From Pseudomonadota bacterium (lineage in GTDB: Bacteria; Myxococcota_A; Polyangia; Haliangiales; Haliangiaceae), in the NCBI GenBank assembly GCA_023428295.1, contig JAEYYV010000417.1, positions 33,803 to 97,802 on the forward strand: a stretch of DNA of 64,000 bases. Reading direction: 5' to 3'. Made by a program: the position numbers and the translations under genes. Every line of letters starts with the position of its first letter. Position 1 is the first letter of the stretch. Below, piece after piece: positions 10,659 to 18,195 of this stretch. The notes beneath the pieces were generated by a model. It saw only the letters and a program-made list of their open reading frames with translations. It ran no database searches and was not told the origin of the DNA.

Positions 10659-12220
10659 GCACGATGGCGCTGCGAACGGCGCTGATCTGGCACGACGAGG
10701 TGATGTCCGACGTCGTGAGCGACAAGCCGCGCGCGATCACGCTCGGCTCGACGGGACGCTCCACGTTCACGATTCCCGAGCTCGGGCTCCCCGCGGACTT
10801 CGCGGTCGTGAGGCCCGGCAACCGCGGCTATCTGCTCACGCTCGGCGAGCGGATGGGCGGCACGATCTGCATCGACGGGGAGGAGAAAGACGTCTCGGAC
10901 TTCGTCCATCGCAACAACGAGGGCGACGGTCCCGGCGGATTCCGCGCGACACCGATCAGCGGCAAGGACTGGGGCGTCGTCCATCTCGACGAGTCGGGCG
11001 ACTACAAGCTGTTCTTCCAGTTCGTCCCCGTCGAAGAAGCTCCCGTGTTCTTCACGAAGCCCGTGCTCCTCGCGGGCGTCGGTGGCTACGCGATCTCGAG
11101 CGCGGTGCTGACGTGGCTGTTCTGGTGGACATCGAAGATCGAGATGGCGGAGGCCGTGTTCCGCGGCGCCGGCATCTCGACGCTCGCGATGATCTGCGGC
11201 GGCCTCGCATACTGGGCTTACAAGCAGGACGGCGAGTCCCAAGCATCGCTCGCGTTCAGCGTGATGTTGCACGCGGCGGTGCTGATCATGACGTACCAGC
11301 TCTACTCCGGCGAGAGCCCGTTCACGTGGCCGGGACCGAAGTCGCTCACCGGCAACTACCTCGTCACGCGCCTCGATCCGGAGCCACCTCCCGAGCCGGA
11401 CAAGCCCACGCCCACCGTCGGTAAGGTCAGCGGTCAGGAGGCCGCGGCCAAGAACGAGAACAAGCAGAACCTCAAGACCGCGACCAAGAACGATGAAGGC
11501 GCCGCTGGCGGCAAAGGCGAGAAGGAACGCGCGCGCGATCCCAACGCGAAGGACGAGCCGCCGGAGCCACCCAAGGTCGCGTTCTTCGAGGACAAGAACA
11601 AGAAGATGCTCGACAACATCATCGACAGAAACCTGTCGACGAGCCTCTCGAAGTTCACCGGCATCAAGGGCGACACGCTCACGCGCGGTTCGATCGGATT
11701 TGGTCCCGGCTCGGGCTCGGGTGTCGGCGATGGCGTCGGTACGGGCACCACGCGCGGCAGCAAGGGCAAGGGCTCCGGCGGCGGCGGCAACGTCGAGGGC
11801 GACTTCGTCAGCAACAAGGGCAAGATCGATACGGGCAAGGATCGTCCGGGCGGCAACTGTGTCGGCGAGAACTGCCACGGCTCGGCGCCCAAAGCGATCG
11901 CGCTCAAGATCGAGGAGGCGTCGGGTGACTTCTCGGGCCTCTCCAAAGAGGAGATCGATCGCGTCGTGAAAGCGCGCGCTGGCGTGTTCCGTGCCTGCTA
12001 CCAGAAGGAGCTCAATCGCACGCCCGGTATCGGCGGCAAGCTCGTCATCAACTTCGTGATCGATGCGGGCGGCACGGTGAAGAGCGCGCGGACCAACGGC
12101 GGCACGCTCAAGAACGACGGCGTCGAGAGCTGCGTGAAGGGCAACATCATGCGTCTCAAGTTCCCCGCCAAGGGCGGAGCCATCGTCAACTATCCGTTCG
12201 TGTTCACGCAGGGAGGCTAG
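10655..12220 (+). CDS. GltG/PglI- or NfsG-like inner-membrane protein with FHA-like and AgmX/PglI C-terminal domains
   Basis: 521 residues. GTG at 10655 overlaps the previous TGA and follows GGAGGAAGAG at a proper distance; ATG 10664 is the alternative. The cytoplasmic N-terminus (about 1-125) looks like a divergent FHA sandwich (ITLGSTGRSTFTIP, FAVVRPGNRGYLLTLGERMG). Three membrane helices follow (about 130-157, 165-187, 193-213). A periplasmic region rich in Pro, Lys and Gly (about 225-430) ends in an AgmX/PglI-type TonB-like domain (about 440-521) with FRACYQKELNRTPGIGGKL and VINFVIDAGGTVKSAR. PglI/GltG and NfsG share this plan. The protein probably carries motion or force from the inner membrane to periplasmic TPR partners (family knowledge plus inference). 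Confidence 0.9.
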   Translation: MSTMALRTALIWHDEVMSDVVSDKPRAITLGSTGRSTFTIPELGLPADFAVVRPGNRGYLLTLGERMGGTICIDGEEKDVSDFVHRNNEGDGPGGFRATPISGKDWGVVHLDESGDYKLFFQFVPVEEAPVFFTKPVLLAGVGGYAISSAVLTWLFWWTSKIEMAEAVFRGAGISTLAMICGGLAYWAYKQDGESQASLAFSVMLHAAVLIMTYQLYSGESPFTWPGPKSLTGNYLVTRLDPEPPPEPDKPTPTVGKVSGQEAAAKNENKQNLKTATKNDEGAAGGKGEKERARDPNAKDEPPEPPKVAFFEDKNKKMLDNIIDRNLSTSLSKFTGIKGDTLTRGSIGFGPGSGSGVGDGVGTGTTRGSKGKGSGGGGNVEGDFVSNKGKIDTGKDRPGGNCVGENCHGSAPKAIALKIEEASGDFSGLSKEEIDRVVKARAGVFRACYQKELNRTPGIGGKLVINFVIDAGGTVKSARTNGGTLKNDGVESCVKGNIMRLKFPAKGGAIVNYPFVFTQGG

Positions 12221-12222
12221 CC

Positions 12223-13089
12223 ATGACGAAACACCTCTTCACGGCATTCGCGCTCGCCGGTCTCGTCGGCTGTACCAACAACCCGATCTATCTCCCGCCA
12301 GGAACCGACGGCCCGAAGCTCGAGGCCGGTCTCGAGGTGGACATGGACGGCGAGCGTGTCCCGGCGAAGACGTCGGTGGTGCTGCCGATCAACACCGAGA
12401 CGATGGACGACATCGAGGACCGCGAGGCGCTCCAAGCCACCATGCCCGCGGACGTCGTGGTGCCCTACATCCGCGTCGGCGACATCGAGATCTCCGTCGA
12501 GTGGACGATCCGCAACCTGACCGACTCCGATGGTAAGGCGACGATGCAGATCAACGGCGCCAACCAGTTCTACGAGTACGATCCCGAGCTCGTCGTCCTC
12601 AGCGAAGACGACGAAGCGCCACCCACGCCGGGCCTCACCGGTGACATCCCGCTCGACGTCCCCGCCAATGGCCGCATCTCGGGCCTGTTCACCGAAGACG
12701 ACATGCGCGAAGCAGCGATCGATCTCGATCAGATCACGCGCGGTCGCATCAACCCGTTCCGCGCCCGCTTCACCATCGCCAAGAACGATCGCGAGTTCGC
12801 GCAGCTCACCGAGGTGATGTTCGACGAGGACGGCGAAGCGCTTCCACAAGAAGCGACCGGCGTGACGTTCCCCCGTGCTGCGTTCGCCGGCATGCTGCGC
12901 CTCGATCTCGTCTTCAACCCCGATCGCCACATGGTGTTCGAGTATCAAGTTCGCGTGCGCGACGTCCGCGGCAAGCTCATCAACATGATGTTCTTCGACG
13001 CGCCCGCCGACGAGCTGCAGTACACCGATCCGTACGCGTCCGAGAACGGTTACTACACGGCGATGCCCGCGGCGACGCCACCTCCGTGA
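12223..13089 (+). CDS. lipoprotein of the Glt/Nfs-like cluster
   Basis: 288 residues starting 2 bases after the GltG-like stop. The lipobox is LVGC (Cys about 17) after a short hydrophobic signal (FTAFALAG). The mature protein is acidic and beta-rich with no TPRs: a conserved N-terminal NNPIYLPPGTDGP, then VDMDGERVPAKTSVVLPI and IRVGDIEISVEWTIRNLTD, a strand pattern suggesting an Ig-like or jelly-roll fold. It ends with a Pro/Ala tail. No catalytic motif is evident. Its position and coupling suggest an outer-membrane partner of the cluster barrels, possibly serving the role of one of the accessory lipoproteins of the gliding complex; this is inference. Confidence 0.75.
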   Translation: MTKHLFTAFALAGLVGCTNNPIYLPPGTDGPKLEAGLEVDMDGERVPAKTSVVLPINTETMDDIEDREALQATMPADVVVPYIRVGDIEISVEWTIRNLTDSDGKATMQINGANQFYEYDPELVVLSEDDEAPPTPGLTGDIPLDVPANGRISGLFTEDDMREAAIDLDQITRGRINPFRARFTIAKNDREFAQLTEVMFDEDGEALPQEATGVTFPRAAFAGMLRLDLVFNPDRHMVFEYQVRVRDVRGKLINMMFFDAPADELQYTDPYASENGYYTAMPAATPPP

Positions 13090-13104
13090 TACGCTGAGCG
13101 CTAG

Positions 13105-13689
13105 ATGATCCGGGGAATCATCGCGGCGGTCACCGTCGCCACGATCGCGACGGCGAGCACGGCCGAGGCGCGTCCCGCGTCGCAAGGCTGGTATGCGGAA
13201 GGCGGCCTCGGCGCCGTCACCTTTCTCCCCGCCACGTCGCGCCACGCCGCCGTGGGTCCGGGCCTTGGCGTTCGCGTCGGTCGCGATCTGTTCTCGTTCC
13301 TCTCGTTCGGCATCCAGATCGGCGCGTCGAGTCACGAGGCGACGGTCCCGGCCCCTCCCGAGGGCGAGTGGTTCCAGCTCTACCGCTCCGCCGCGGACCT
13401 CCGCCTCGGCGGGCGCGTCGGTCGTGTCGCGCTCTTCGTCGAGGGCGGCGCCGGCGCAGCGATGATCTCGTCGAACATCCTCGGCAAGATCGGCGTCGCG
13501 ATCACGGAGCCCGACGAACAGTTCACGCTCATGTTCCAAGCAGGCGCGGGCCTCGAGTACCAGCTCGAGAACCGTCACTACGCGATCGGTCTGGCCGGAG
13601 ACTGGTTCTTCCTGCCGCAGTTCAAGCCGCCGAATGGCGCGCCCGTGCAGGCGATCGATTCGCGCCTCTACCTTCGCTACACCTATTAG
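13105..13689 (+). CDS. outer-membrane beta-barrel protein 3 (possible GltH/NfsH counterpart)
   Basis: 194 residues. Signal peptide (IIAAVTVATIATASTAEA) then SQGWYAEGGLGAVTFLPATS and a series of amphipathic strands (GLGVRVGRDLFSFLSFGIQI, ADLRLGGRVGRVALFVEGGA, FMLFQAGAGLEYQLENRHYA-like segments) ending in SRLYLRYTY, a terminal Tyr that suits recognition by the Bam machinery. The fold is an OmpA/OmpW-size eight-strand barrel. It closes the Glt/Nfs-like block; gltH and nfsH also encode predicted barrels at the end of their loci. The last 4 bases overlap the convergent ABC1 kinase gene, so there is no room for a terminator between the two. Confidence 0.78.
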   Translation: MIRGIIAAVTVATIATASTAEARPASQGWYAEGGLGAVTFLPATSRHAAVGPGLGVRVGRDLFSFLSFGIQIGASSHEATVPAPPEGEWFQLYRSAADLRLGGRVGRVALFVEGGAGAAMISSNILGKIGVAITEPDEQFTLMFQAGAGLEYQLENRHYAIGLAGDWFFLPQFKPPNGAPVQAIDSRLYLRYTY

Positions 13690-15011
13690 CGGAGCGCTCG
13701 GCGCCCGTTGCCGATGAGATCGATCAGCACGCGCCGAAACGGTGCGTGAGCGTCGAGCATTCCGATCACCGCAGCCGCGCCGAGCCGCTGACGCCAGAGG
13801 AGGAGCAGCTTCGCCGGCAGGTGCAACCCACCGAGCGCGAGCACGCGCTGCGTGGCTTCGGCGAGGTCGGCGGCGTAGCGCGCGGACCAGTGGAACTCGC
13901 CGTGCGTGATCATCGGCGCGGCGAGTTGGCGCTCCCACTCGCGATGCGCGGTGGATGCGAGCAGGTCGGCGCGCGCGAGCAGCCCCGATCGCGCGAGGCC
14001 CATACGAAACCGCTCCGCTGCAGACGCGTTGTCATCGTCGAGGAGGCCCCACCAGATCTCGCGATCGGCATCGCGAACGGCGTCCGGAATTGCGAACGCG
14101 CAGCCGAAGTCGAGGCACCACACGTGGACGTGTCCGTCGGGTTGTTCGTCGACGAGGAAGTTGCCCGGGTTGGGATCCGCGTTGAGCAGGCCGTGCGCGA
14201 GCGGCGAGCCCCACGCCACCTCGAAGATGCCCATCGCGGCTTGTCGGCGAATGTCGGGCGACGCGATGCCGCCTGCTTCGACGACGGTCTTACCCTTCGC
14301 GCGCGTCATGGTGAGCACGCGTGTCGACGAGAGATCGCCGATGACACGCGGGAAGCGGAGCACGCGATGGTTCGTCCACGCCGTCGCGAAGGTGGTCATC
14401 GCGGCGGCTTCCGCACGGTAATCGAGCTCGCCGCGCACGGCGGTGGAGAGCGCTTCGAGCGCGTCGTCGTCGAGCGTGTTGCCGACCTCGGCGCCCGCGA
14501 GCTTGCGTACGAAGGCCTCGTCGTCGAGATCCGCGCGCAACGCCTCGGCGACGCCCGGATACTGCACTTTCACGACGACGTCCGTGCCGTCGTGCAGCTT
14601 GGCGGCGTGCACCTGGCCGAGCGACGCGGACGCGAGCGGGCTCACATCCCAGTGCGCGAACAGCGCTTGCGGCGGCTTGCCGAGATCCTCCTCGATCACG
14701 CGCGCGATCGCTCCCGCAGAGACAGCCGGTGCGCGATCCCAGAGCCCTCCGAGCACCGCACGCGCTGCGGCCGTGGCGCCGCTGCGACCACCGAGCGTGG
14801 CGCCCGGATCGTAGGCGGCGAGCTGCGCGACCTTGGCGAGGCCGCCTTTGAGGCGTCCCGCTTGCGCGGCGAGCACTCTCGCAGCTTCCTCGTCGACGAC
14901 CATGTCGTCCTCGTCCGAGCCCGTGGGATCCGTGGTCACGATCTGCTTCGCGCGCGTCCACAGCCGCGTCCAGCCCACCTTGCGCTCCGCCTTCTTGCGT
15001 TCGTCGGTCAT
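13686..15011 (-). CDS. ABC1/ADCK/UbiB-family atypical protein kinase-like protein
   Basis: 441 residues. An N-terminal helical segment has a KGGLAKVAQ stretch in place of the usual KxGQ motif. The nucleotide loop is ASASLGQVH (about 165) and the ATP lysine lies in VVVKVQYPG. The catalytic loop reads NADPNPGNFLVD where the family typically has HxDxHPGN, and the metal-binding DFG is in CLDFGC. Members assist ubiquinone synthesis or lipid-related ATPase functions; many bacterial paralogues have no known substrate. The replacement of the His before PGN by Asn is unusual and may alter activity. It lies 24 bases downstream of the diguanylate cyclase gene on the same strand. Confidence 0.88.
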   Translation of the reverse strand: MTDERKKAERKVGWTRLWTRAKQIVTTDPTGSDEDDMVVDEEAARVLAAQAGRLKGGLAKVAQLAAYDPGATLGGRSGATAAARAVLGGLWDRAPAVSAGAIARVIEEDLGKPPQALFAHWDVSPLASASLGQVHAAKLHDGTDVVVKVQYPGVAEALRADLDDEAFVRKLAGAEVGNTLDDDALEALSTAVRGELDYRAEAAAMTTFATAWTNHRVLRFPRVIGDLSSTRVLTMTRAKGKTVVEAGGIASPDIRRQAAMGIFEVAWGSPLAHGLLNADPNPGNFLVDEQPDGHVHVWCLDFGCAFAIPDAVRDADREIWWGLLDDDNASAAERFRMGLARSGLLARADLLASTAHREWERQLAAPMITHGEFHWSARYAADLAEATQRVLALGGLHLPAKLLLLWRQRLGAAAVIGMLDAHAPFRRVLIDLIGNGRRALR

Positions 15012-15035
15012 CGTCGCTCCGGGTTCTCTCCCTGC

Positions 15036-16820
15036 TCACTCTAGCGGGGCCATCTCGGACGTCGAGACTCGCACGGGACCGGACTCGTCGCTCCAATAGA
15101 GCTCGACGCGATTCTTGCCGGTCTTCTTCGCGCGATAGAGCGCGCGATCGGCGCGCCGGATCAGGTCCTCGGCGCTCTGCGCTTTGCTCTCGGGATAGGA
15201 CGCCACGCCAAACGACGCGGTCACCGATAGCACCTTGGGCGGATCGCTATCGGTCGTGATCCGCAGCTCGGTGATCGCCGCGCGAATACGCTCGCCCACG
15301 TTGTATGCGGCCACCATGTCGCTGCGCGGGAGGATCATCGCGATCTCCTCACCGCCGTAGCGCGCCGCGGTGTCGACGCCGCGGAGCTGACTCTTGACGC
15401 AGTTCGCGATCGCGCGGAGCACACGGTCGCCGATGAGGTGCCCGTGATCGTCGTTGAGCTTCTTGAAGTCGTCGACGTCCATCATCAGCACCGAGAACGG
15501 CGTCGAGTAGCGCTTGGATCGCTCGATCTCCTCCTCGATGCGCGCGTCGAAGTAGCGACGCATGAACAAGCCGGTGAGGCCGTCGACCATCGCGAGCTCG
15601 TAGAGATGCGCGTTCTGGAGCGCCGCGGAGATCTGCAACCCGAGCGACTCGAGCAGGCGCTGGTGATCCGCGCGGAACGCACCGACCTGCGTCGACTGCA
15701 CGGCGATGACGCCTTCGCACCCGCCGTACATCATGAGCGGGACGCCGAGCCACGAGCGAATGCCGTCGGTGCGATCGATCTCGATGTCGTCGGTCGCCTC
15801 GAGGTCGTCGATGCGGCGCGGCTGGATCTTGGTCATCACCCACCCCGCAGCGCCCTCCCGGTCCGCGATCGCGTGGCGAAAGAAGCGATCGCCCGCGCGA
15901 TCGTAGCCATCGAGCACGAAGCCTGATTCGCCGCCACTGCGCCGATGAACGAGCGCGACGGCCTCCGCTTCCGGAATCGCGTTGCACGTCTCCTTGGCCA
16001 CCGCCTCGACGAGCTCTTCGAGCTGCAGCGATGCAGACAAGCGTCGCGCTGTCGCCGTCAGGATCTCGAGATCGTGCACGCGCTCCTGCAGTTGATGGCG
16101 CGCGCGCGACAGTCGCGAGAACACGAGGTTGATCAGCAAGTACGTGAGCGACAGCAGCAAGAACCCGAGCGGTTGATGCGGATCGTAGAGGAGCACCAGC
16201 ACCACACCGATCGGCATGAGCGACGCTTCCGAGAGGATGCCCGGCAGCGCGAGCTCGCTCACGTAGGTGCGCCACGACCGACCGAGCAGTCGCAGCCGAA
16301 CGCCTTGCAGTGCGTAGTGCGCGACGAGCAGCATCGCAGCGACGGCGACCACGCGAATGGCGACCTCGATCACGTCGAGCTCGCGCGCGATCGGTTCGCC
16401 TCCTACAAACACCCAGCCGCACAGCGCCACGAGCCCACCGCTCATGCCGCCGAAGTAGAGGACGTACCCGATCTCGGCGAACCACCCGTCCGGATCTTTC
16501 CGACCTCGCTGACGTCGGTAGTACAGCCGCAGCGACGCATCGACCGTGAGCGCGATCGCGACGAGACGACCGGCGCCGATCGCACCCACGCACATCGCAG
16601 CGGCCACGTAGTACGCGGAGTCGAGCGAGAGCACGCTGCCCTCCACCAACCGAAACGCGAGCGCGCGCGCGGAGAGGATCACGATGACGAAGAGCGCGAT
16701 CCACAGCGGATCGGTCTTAGTCGGCTCCGGTAAAATCCCGAACACCGGCAACGCGAACACGACCAACCAGCCGAGTACACCCAGCAGGATCGTGAACAGG
16801 TGCCCGGTGCGACGTGGCAC
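15036..16820 (-). CDS. membrane GAF-GGDEF diguanylate cyclase
   Basis: 594 residues. Seven or eight membrane helices occupy about residues 8-230, a MASE-like sensor module. A coiled linker leads to a GAF domain (about 255-405; GGCEGVIAVQSTQVGAFRAD) and a GGDEF domain (about 420-580). The active-site motif is GGEEI (489-493), intact for making cyclic di-GMP from two GTP, and the inhibitory product site RxxD (RGVD, 480-483) sits five residues before it. DGLTGLFMRRYFD marks the domain start. Cyclic di-GMP controls motility, polysaccharide production and development in myxobacteria, so a link to the envelope cluster is possible but not shown. Starts at ATG 16820. Confidence 0.94.
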   Translation of the reverse strand: MPRRTGHLFTILLGVLGWLVVFALPVFGILPEPTKTDPLWIALFVIVILSARALAFRLVEGSVLSLDSAYYVAAAMCVGAIGAGRLVAIALTVDASLRLYYRRQRGRKDPDGWFAEIGYVLYFGGMSGGLVALCGWVFVGGEPIARELDVIEVAIRVVAVAAMLLVAHYALQGVRLRLLGRSWRTYVSELALPGILSEASLMPIGVVLVLLYDPHQPLGFLLLSLTYLLINLVFSRLSRARHQLQERVHDLEILTATARRLSASLQLEELVEAVAKETCNAIPEAEAVALVHRRSGGESGFVLDGYDRAGDRFFRHAIADREGAAGWVMTKIQPRRIDDLEATDDIEIDRTDGIRSWLGVPLMMYGGCEGVIAVQSTQVGAFRADHQRLLESLGLQISAALQNAHLYELAMVDGLTGLFMRRYFDARIEEEIERSKRYSTPFSVLMMDVDDFKKLNDDHGHLIGDRVLRAIANCVKSQLRGVDTAARYGGEEIAMILPRSDMVAAYNVGERIRAAITELRITTDSDPPKVLSVTASFGVASYPESKAQSAEDLIRRADRALYRAKKTGKNRVELYWSDESGPVRVSTSEMAPLE

Positions 16821-16879
16821 AGCGCGGTATCTATCTCATGCGCCGCGCCTCGAACGGGAAAGAACTCCCGAAAGCGCGA

Positions 16880-16910
16880 ACGGGCCCAGCAGCATTGCTG
16901 CCGGACCCGT
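16880..16910 (-). terminator. hairpin downstream of the 57-residue gene
   Basis: An inverted repeat with 14-base arms (ACGGGCCCAGCAGC and GCTGCCGGACCCGT), two mismatches and a 3-base loop lies 21 bases past the stop of the small gene at 16932. It is stable enough to end transcription, but no run of T follows on the minus strand, so it may be a transcript-stabilising or weak terminator. Confidence 0.5.
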
Positions 16911-16931
16911 CGGGGTTGTCGTGTTGGGTAG

Positions 16932-17105
16932 TTAGATGTCGATGATCATCACACCGCGCTCGGATTCATCCTGTGCGGGTGTGACGGCCGGGCGGTCATA
17001 GCTCGGCGGACGATGAACTGGGAGCTCGGGCCGAGGAGCTTCCTGCTCCTTGCGACGCTCCTCTTCCTTCTTCAGGATTTCTTCGATGATCCAGGGATCC
17101 AGCAT
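16932..17105 (-). CDS. small conserved-type hypothetical protein, 57 residues
   Basis: A short gene not evident from long open frames. It starts at ATG 17105, preceded by AAAGGCGG about 6-12 bases upstream, and ends with TAA at 16932-16934. The product begins MLDPWIIEEILKKEEERRKE, a helical charged N-terminus, has a Pro-rich middle (PRPELPVHRPPSYDRP), and ends GVMIIDI. The N- and C-terminal signatures resemble short hypothetical proteins I recall from other myxobacteria and deltaproteobacteria; this is memory, not a search. No signal peptide or membrane segment is present, so it is likely cytoplasmic. A hairpin follows the stop. The function is unknown; the short terminal motifs look like protein-binding tails. 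Confidence 0.75.
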   Translation of the reverse strand: MLDPWIIEEILKKEEERRKEQEAPRPELPVHRPPSYDRPAVTPAQDESERGVMIIDI

Positions 17106-17500
17106 GGGGACCGCCTTTCAGCGTTCAGAGTGACAACTCTAACTACGTAATCTCTTGGTAGCTCCTGCCCCGAGAACTGCAACCTGCGGGCCTTTGGATA
17201 CTAAGTCCCGCAGGCTTATTCTAACGCATGACAATCTAAAGGGCTCCACTTCTACACGATCAAAATCGTACAGTGATCGATCGACCGGATCCTGTCAGCG
17301 TCGAGGTACGACGCCCCCACTAACGCAACTCGTCGTCGGTGTTTCATGAACAACGCCACGACGTTGAGGACCAAATCGGCGCCCTGACTTTTTTGCGGAC
17401 CGTGGTGACAACAAACGGCGTAGAGGGAGCTTAGTCACCAAGGCGAAGCGCTACAGCTGGAAGATCGAGTAGCCAGCGGTACGATCCCCCCGACCCGAGC
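17106..17500. other. 395-base gene-free region
   Basis: No convincing reading frame is present on either strand. The base composition is more AT-rich than nearby genes. An inverted repeat CCTGCGGG (17183-17190) / CCCGCAGG (17207-17214) with a 16-base loop lies in the probable leader of the 57-residue gene. On the minus strand a TAGAAT at 17223-17218 could be a -10 box placing the transcript start near 17211, just before that hairpin, but no good -35 is visible. CGATCA...TGATCG near 17255-17280 is another short inverted repeat. No tRNA-like fold was found. Confidence 0.4.
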
Positions 17501-18145
17501 TCAGTCGAGGTCCTTGAGCTTCCACGCGCTGTCTTCCTTTACGAAAACCACCGTGAACCGGTCGCCATAGGCCATCCGTGCGTCGTTGCCGCGCTCGATG
17601 ATCGGCTCGTCGACGTTGGCTTCGAGATCGTTGATGAGCTTCTCCATCTGTTCACGCGAGGGGCCGGTGAACTGCTGCTTCATCTTCTCGGCGTCCATCT
17701 TTTCGCGATACGCGCTCGGCACGAAGCGAAGCATCACGTCCCATCGCTCGAGTCGATACGCGCGAATGAACGATCGCAGCGCGGCCTTGGGCGAGGTCTG
17801 ATCGTAGAAGCCGAGTGGGTTCGTCGAGATCTTCCAGTAGCCGCCTTCTTGCACGAGGCGCATGGTGTCGCCGAGCCCGTACTCGAACTCCGCGCTGACC
17901 TCGATGCTGCCGCGTTTGCCACGCAGCCGATCGGCGGTCTCGTCGACCTCGCGTGGGTTGTCACGCATCATGCGGACGTAGTCTTCGCGCGAGACCTTCC
18001 CGCGAAAGCTGGACGACATCAGATCGTACGCTTCGCTGAAGTCGTGGTTCTTGAGCGCGCGGCCGTACTTGTCGAGGGTCTGCGTCGGGCCCTTCCCGCC
18101 CGAGCATGCCATCAGCAACACCGCGCACGACGCGACTAAACGCAT
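17501..18145 (-). CDS. lipoprotein with duplicated NTF2-like halves
   Basis: 214 residues. Lipobox LLMAC (Cys about 14) then GGKGPTQTLDKYGRALKNHDFSEAYDLMS, a helix-turn typical of lumazine-binding/NTF2-like domains, followed by strands ending GGYWKISTNPLGFYD. A second similar unit starts at PKAALRSFIRAYRLERWDVM and ends in RFTVVFVKEDSAWKLKDLD. Both units have the same helix-then-sheet order, so I read it as a tandem NTF2-like protein. Such domains bind small ligands or partners; no catalytic residues can be named. It is upstream of the small 57-residue gene on the same strand but separated by about 400 bases, so it is probably monocistronic. Confidence 0.72.
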   Translation of the reverse strand: MRLVASCAVLLMACSGGKGPTQTLDKYGRALKNHDFSEAYDLMSSSFRGKVSREDYVRMMRDNPREVDETADRLRGKRGSIEVSAEFEYGLGDTMRLVQEGGYWKISTNPLGFYDQTSPKAALRSFIRAYRLERWDVMLRFVPSAYREKMDAEKMKQQFTGPSREQMEKLINDLEANVDEPIIERGNDARMAYGDRFTVVFVKEDSAWKLKDLD

Positions 18146-18195
18146 GGCTGCGTTATAGCACTAGCTCGTCGCTGCCACCGGTTTCGCGAGCCGGG

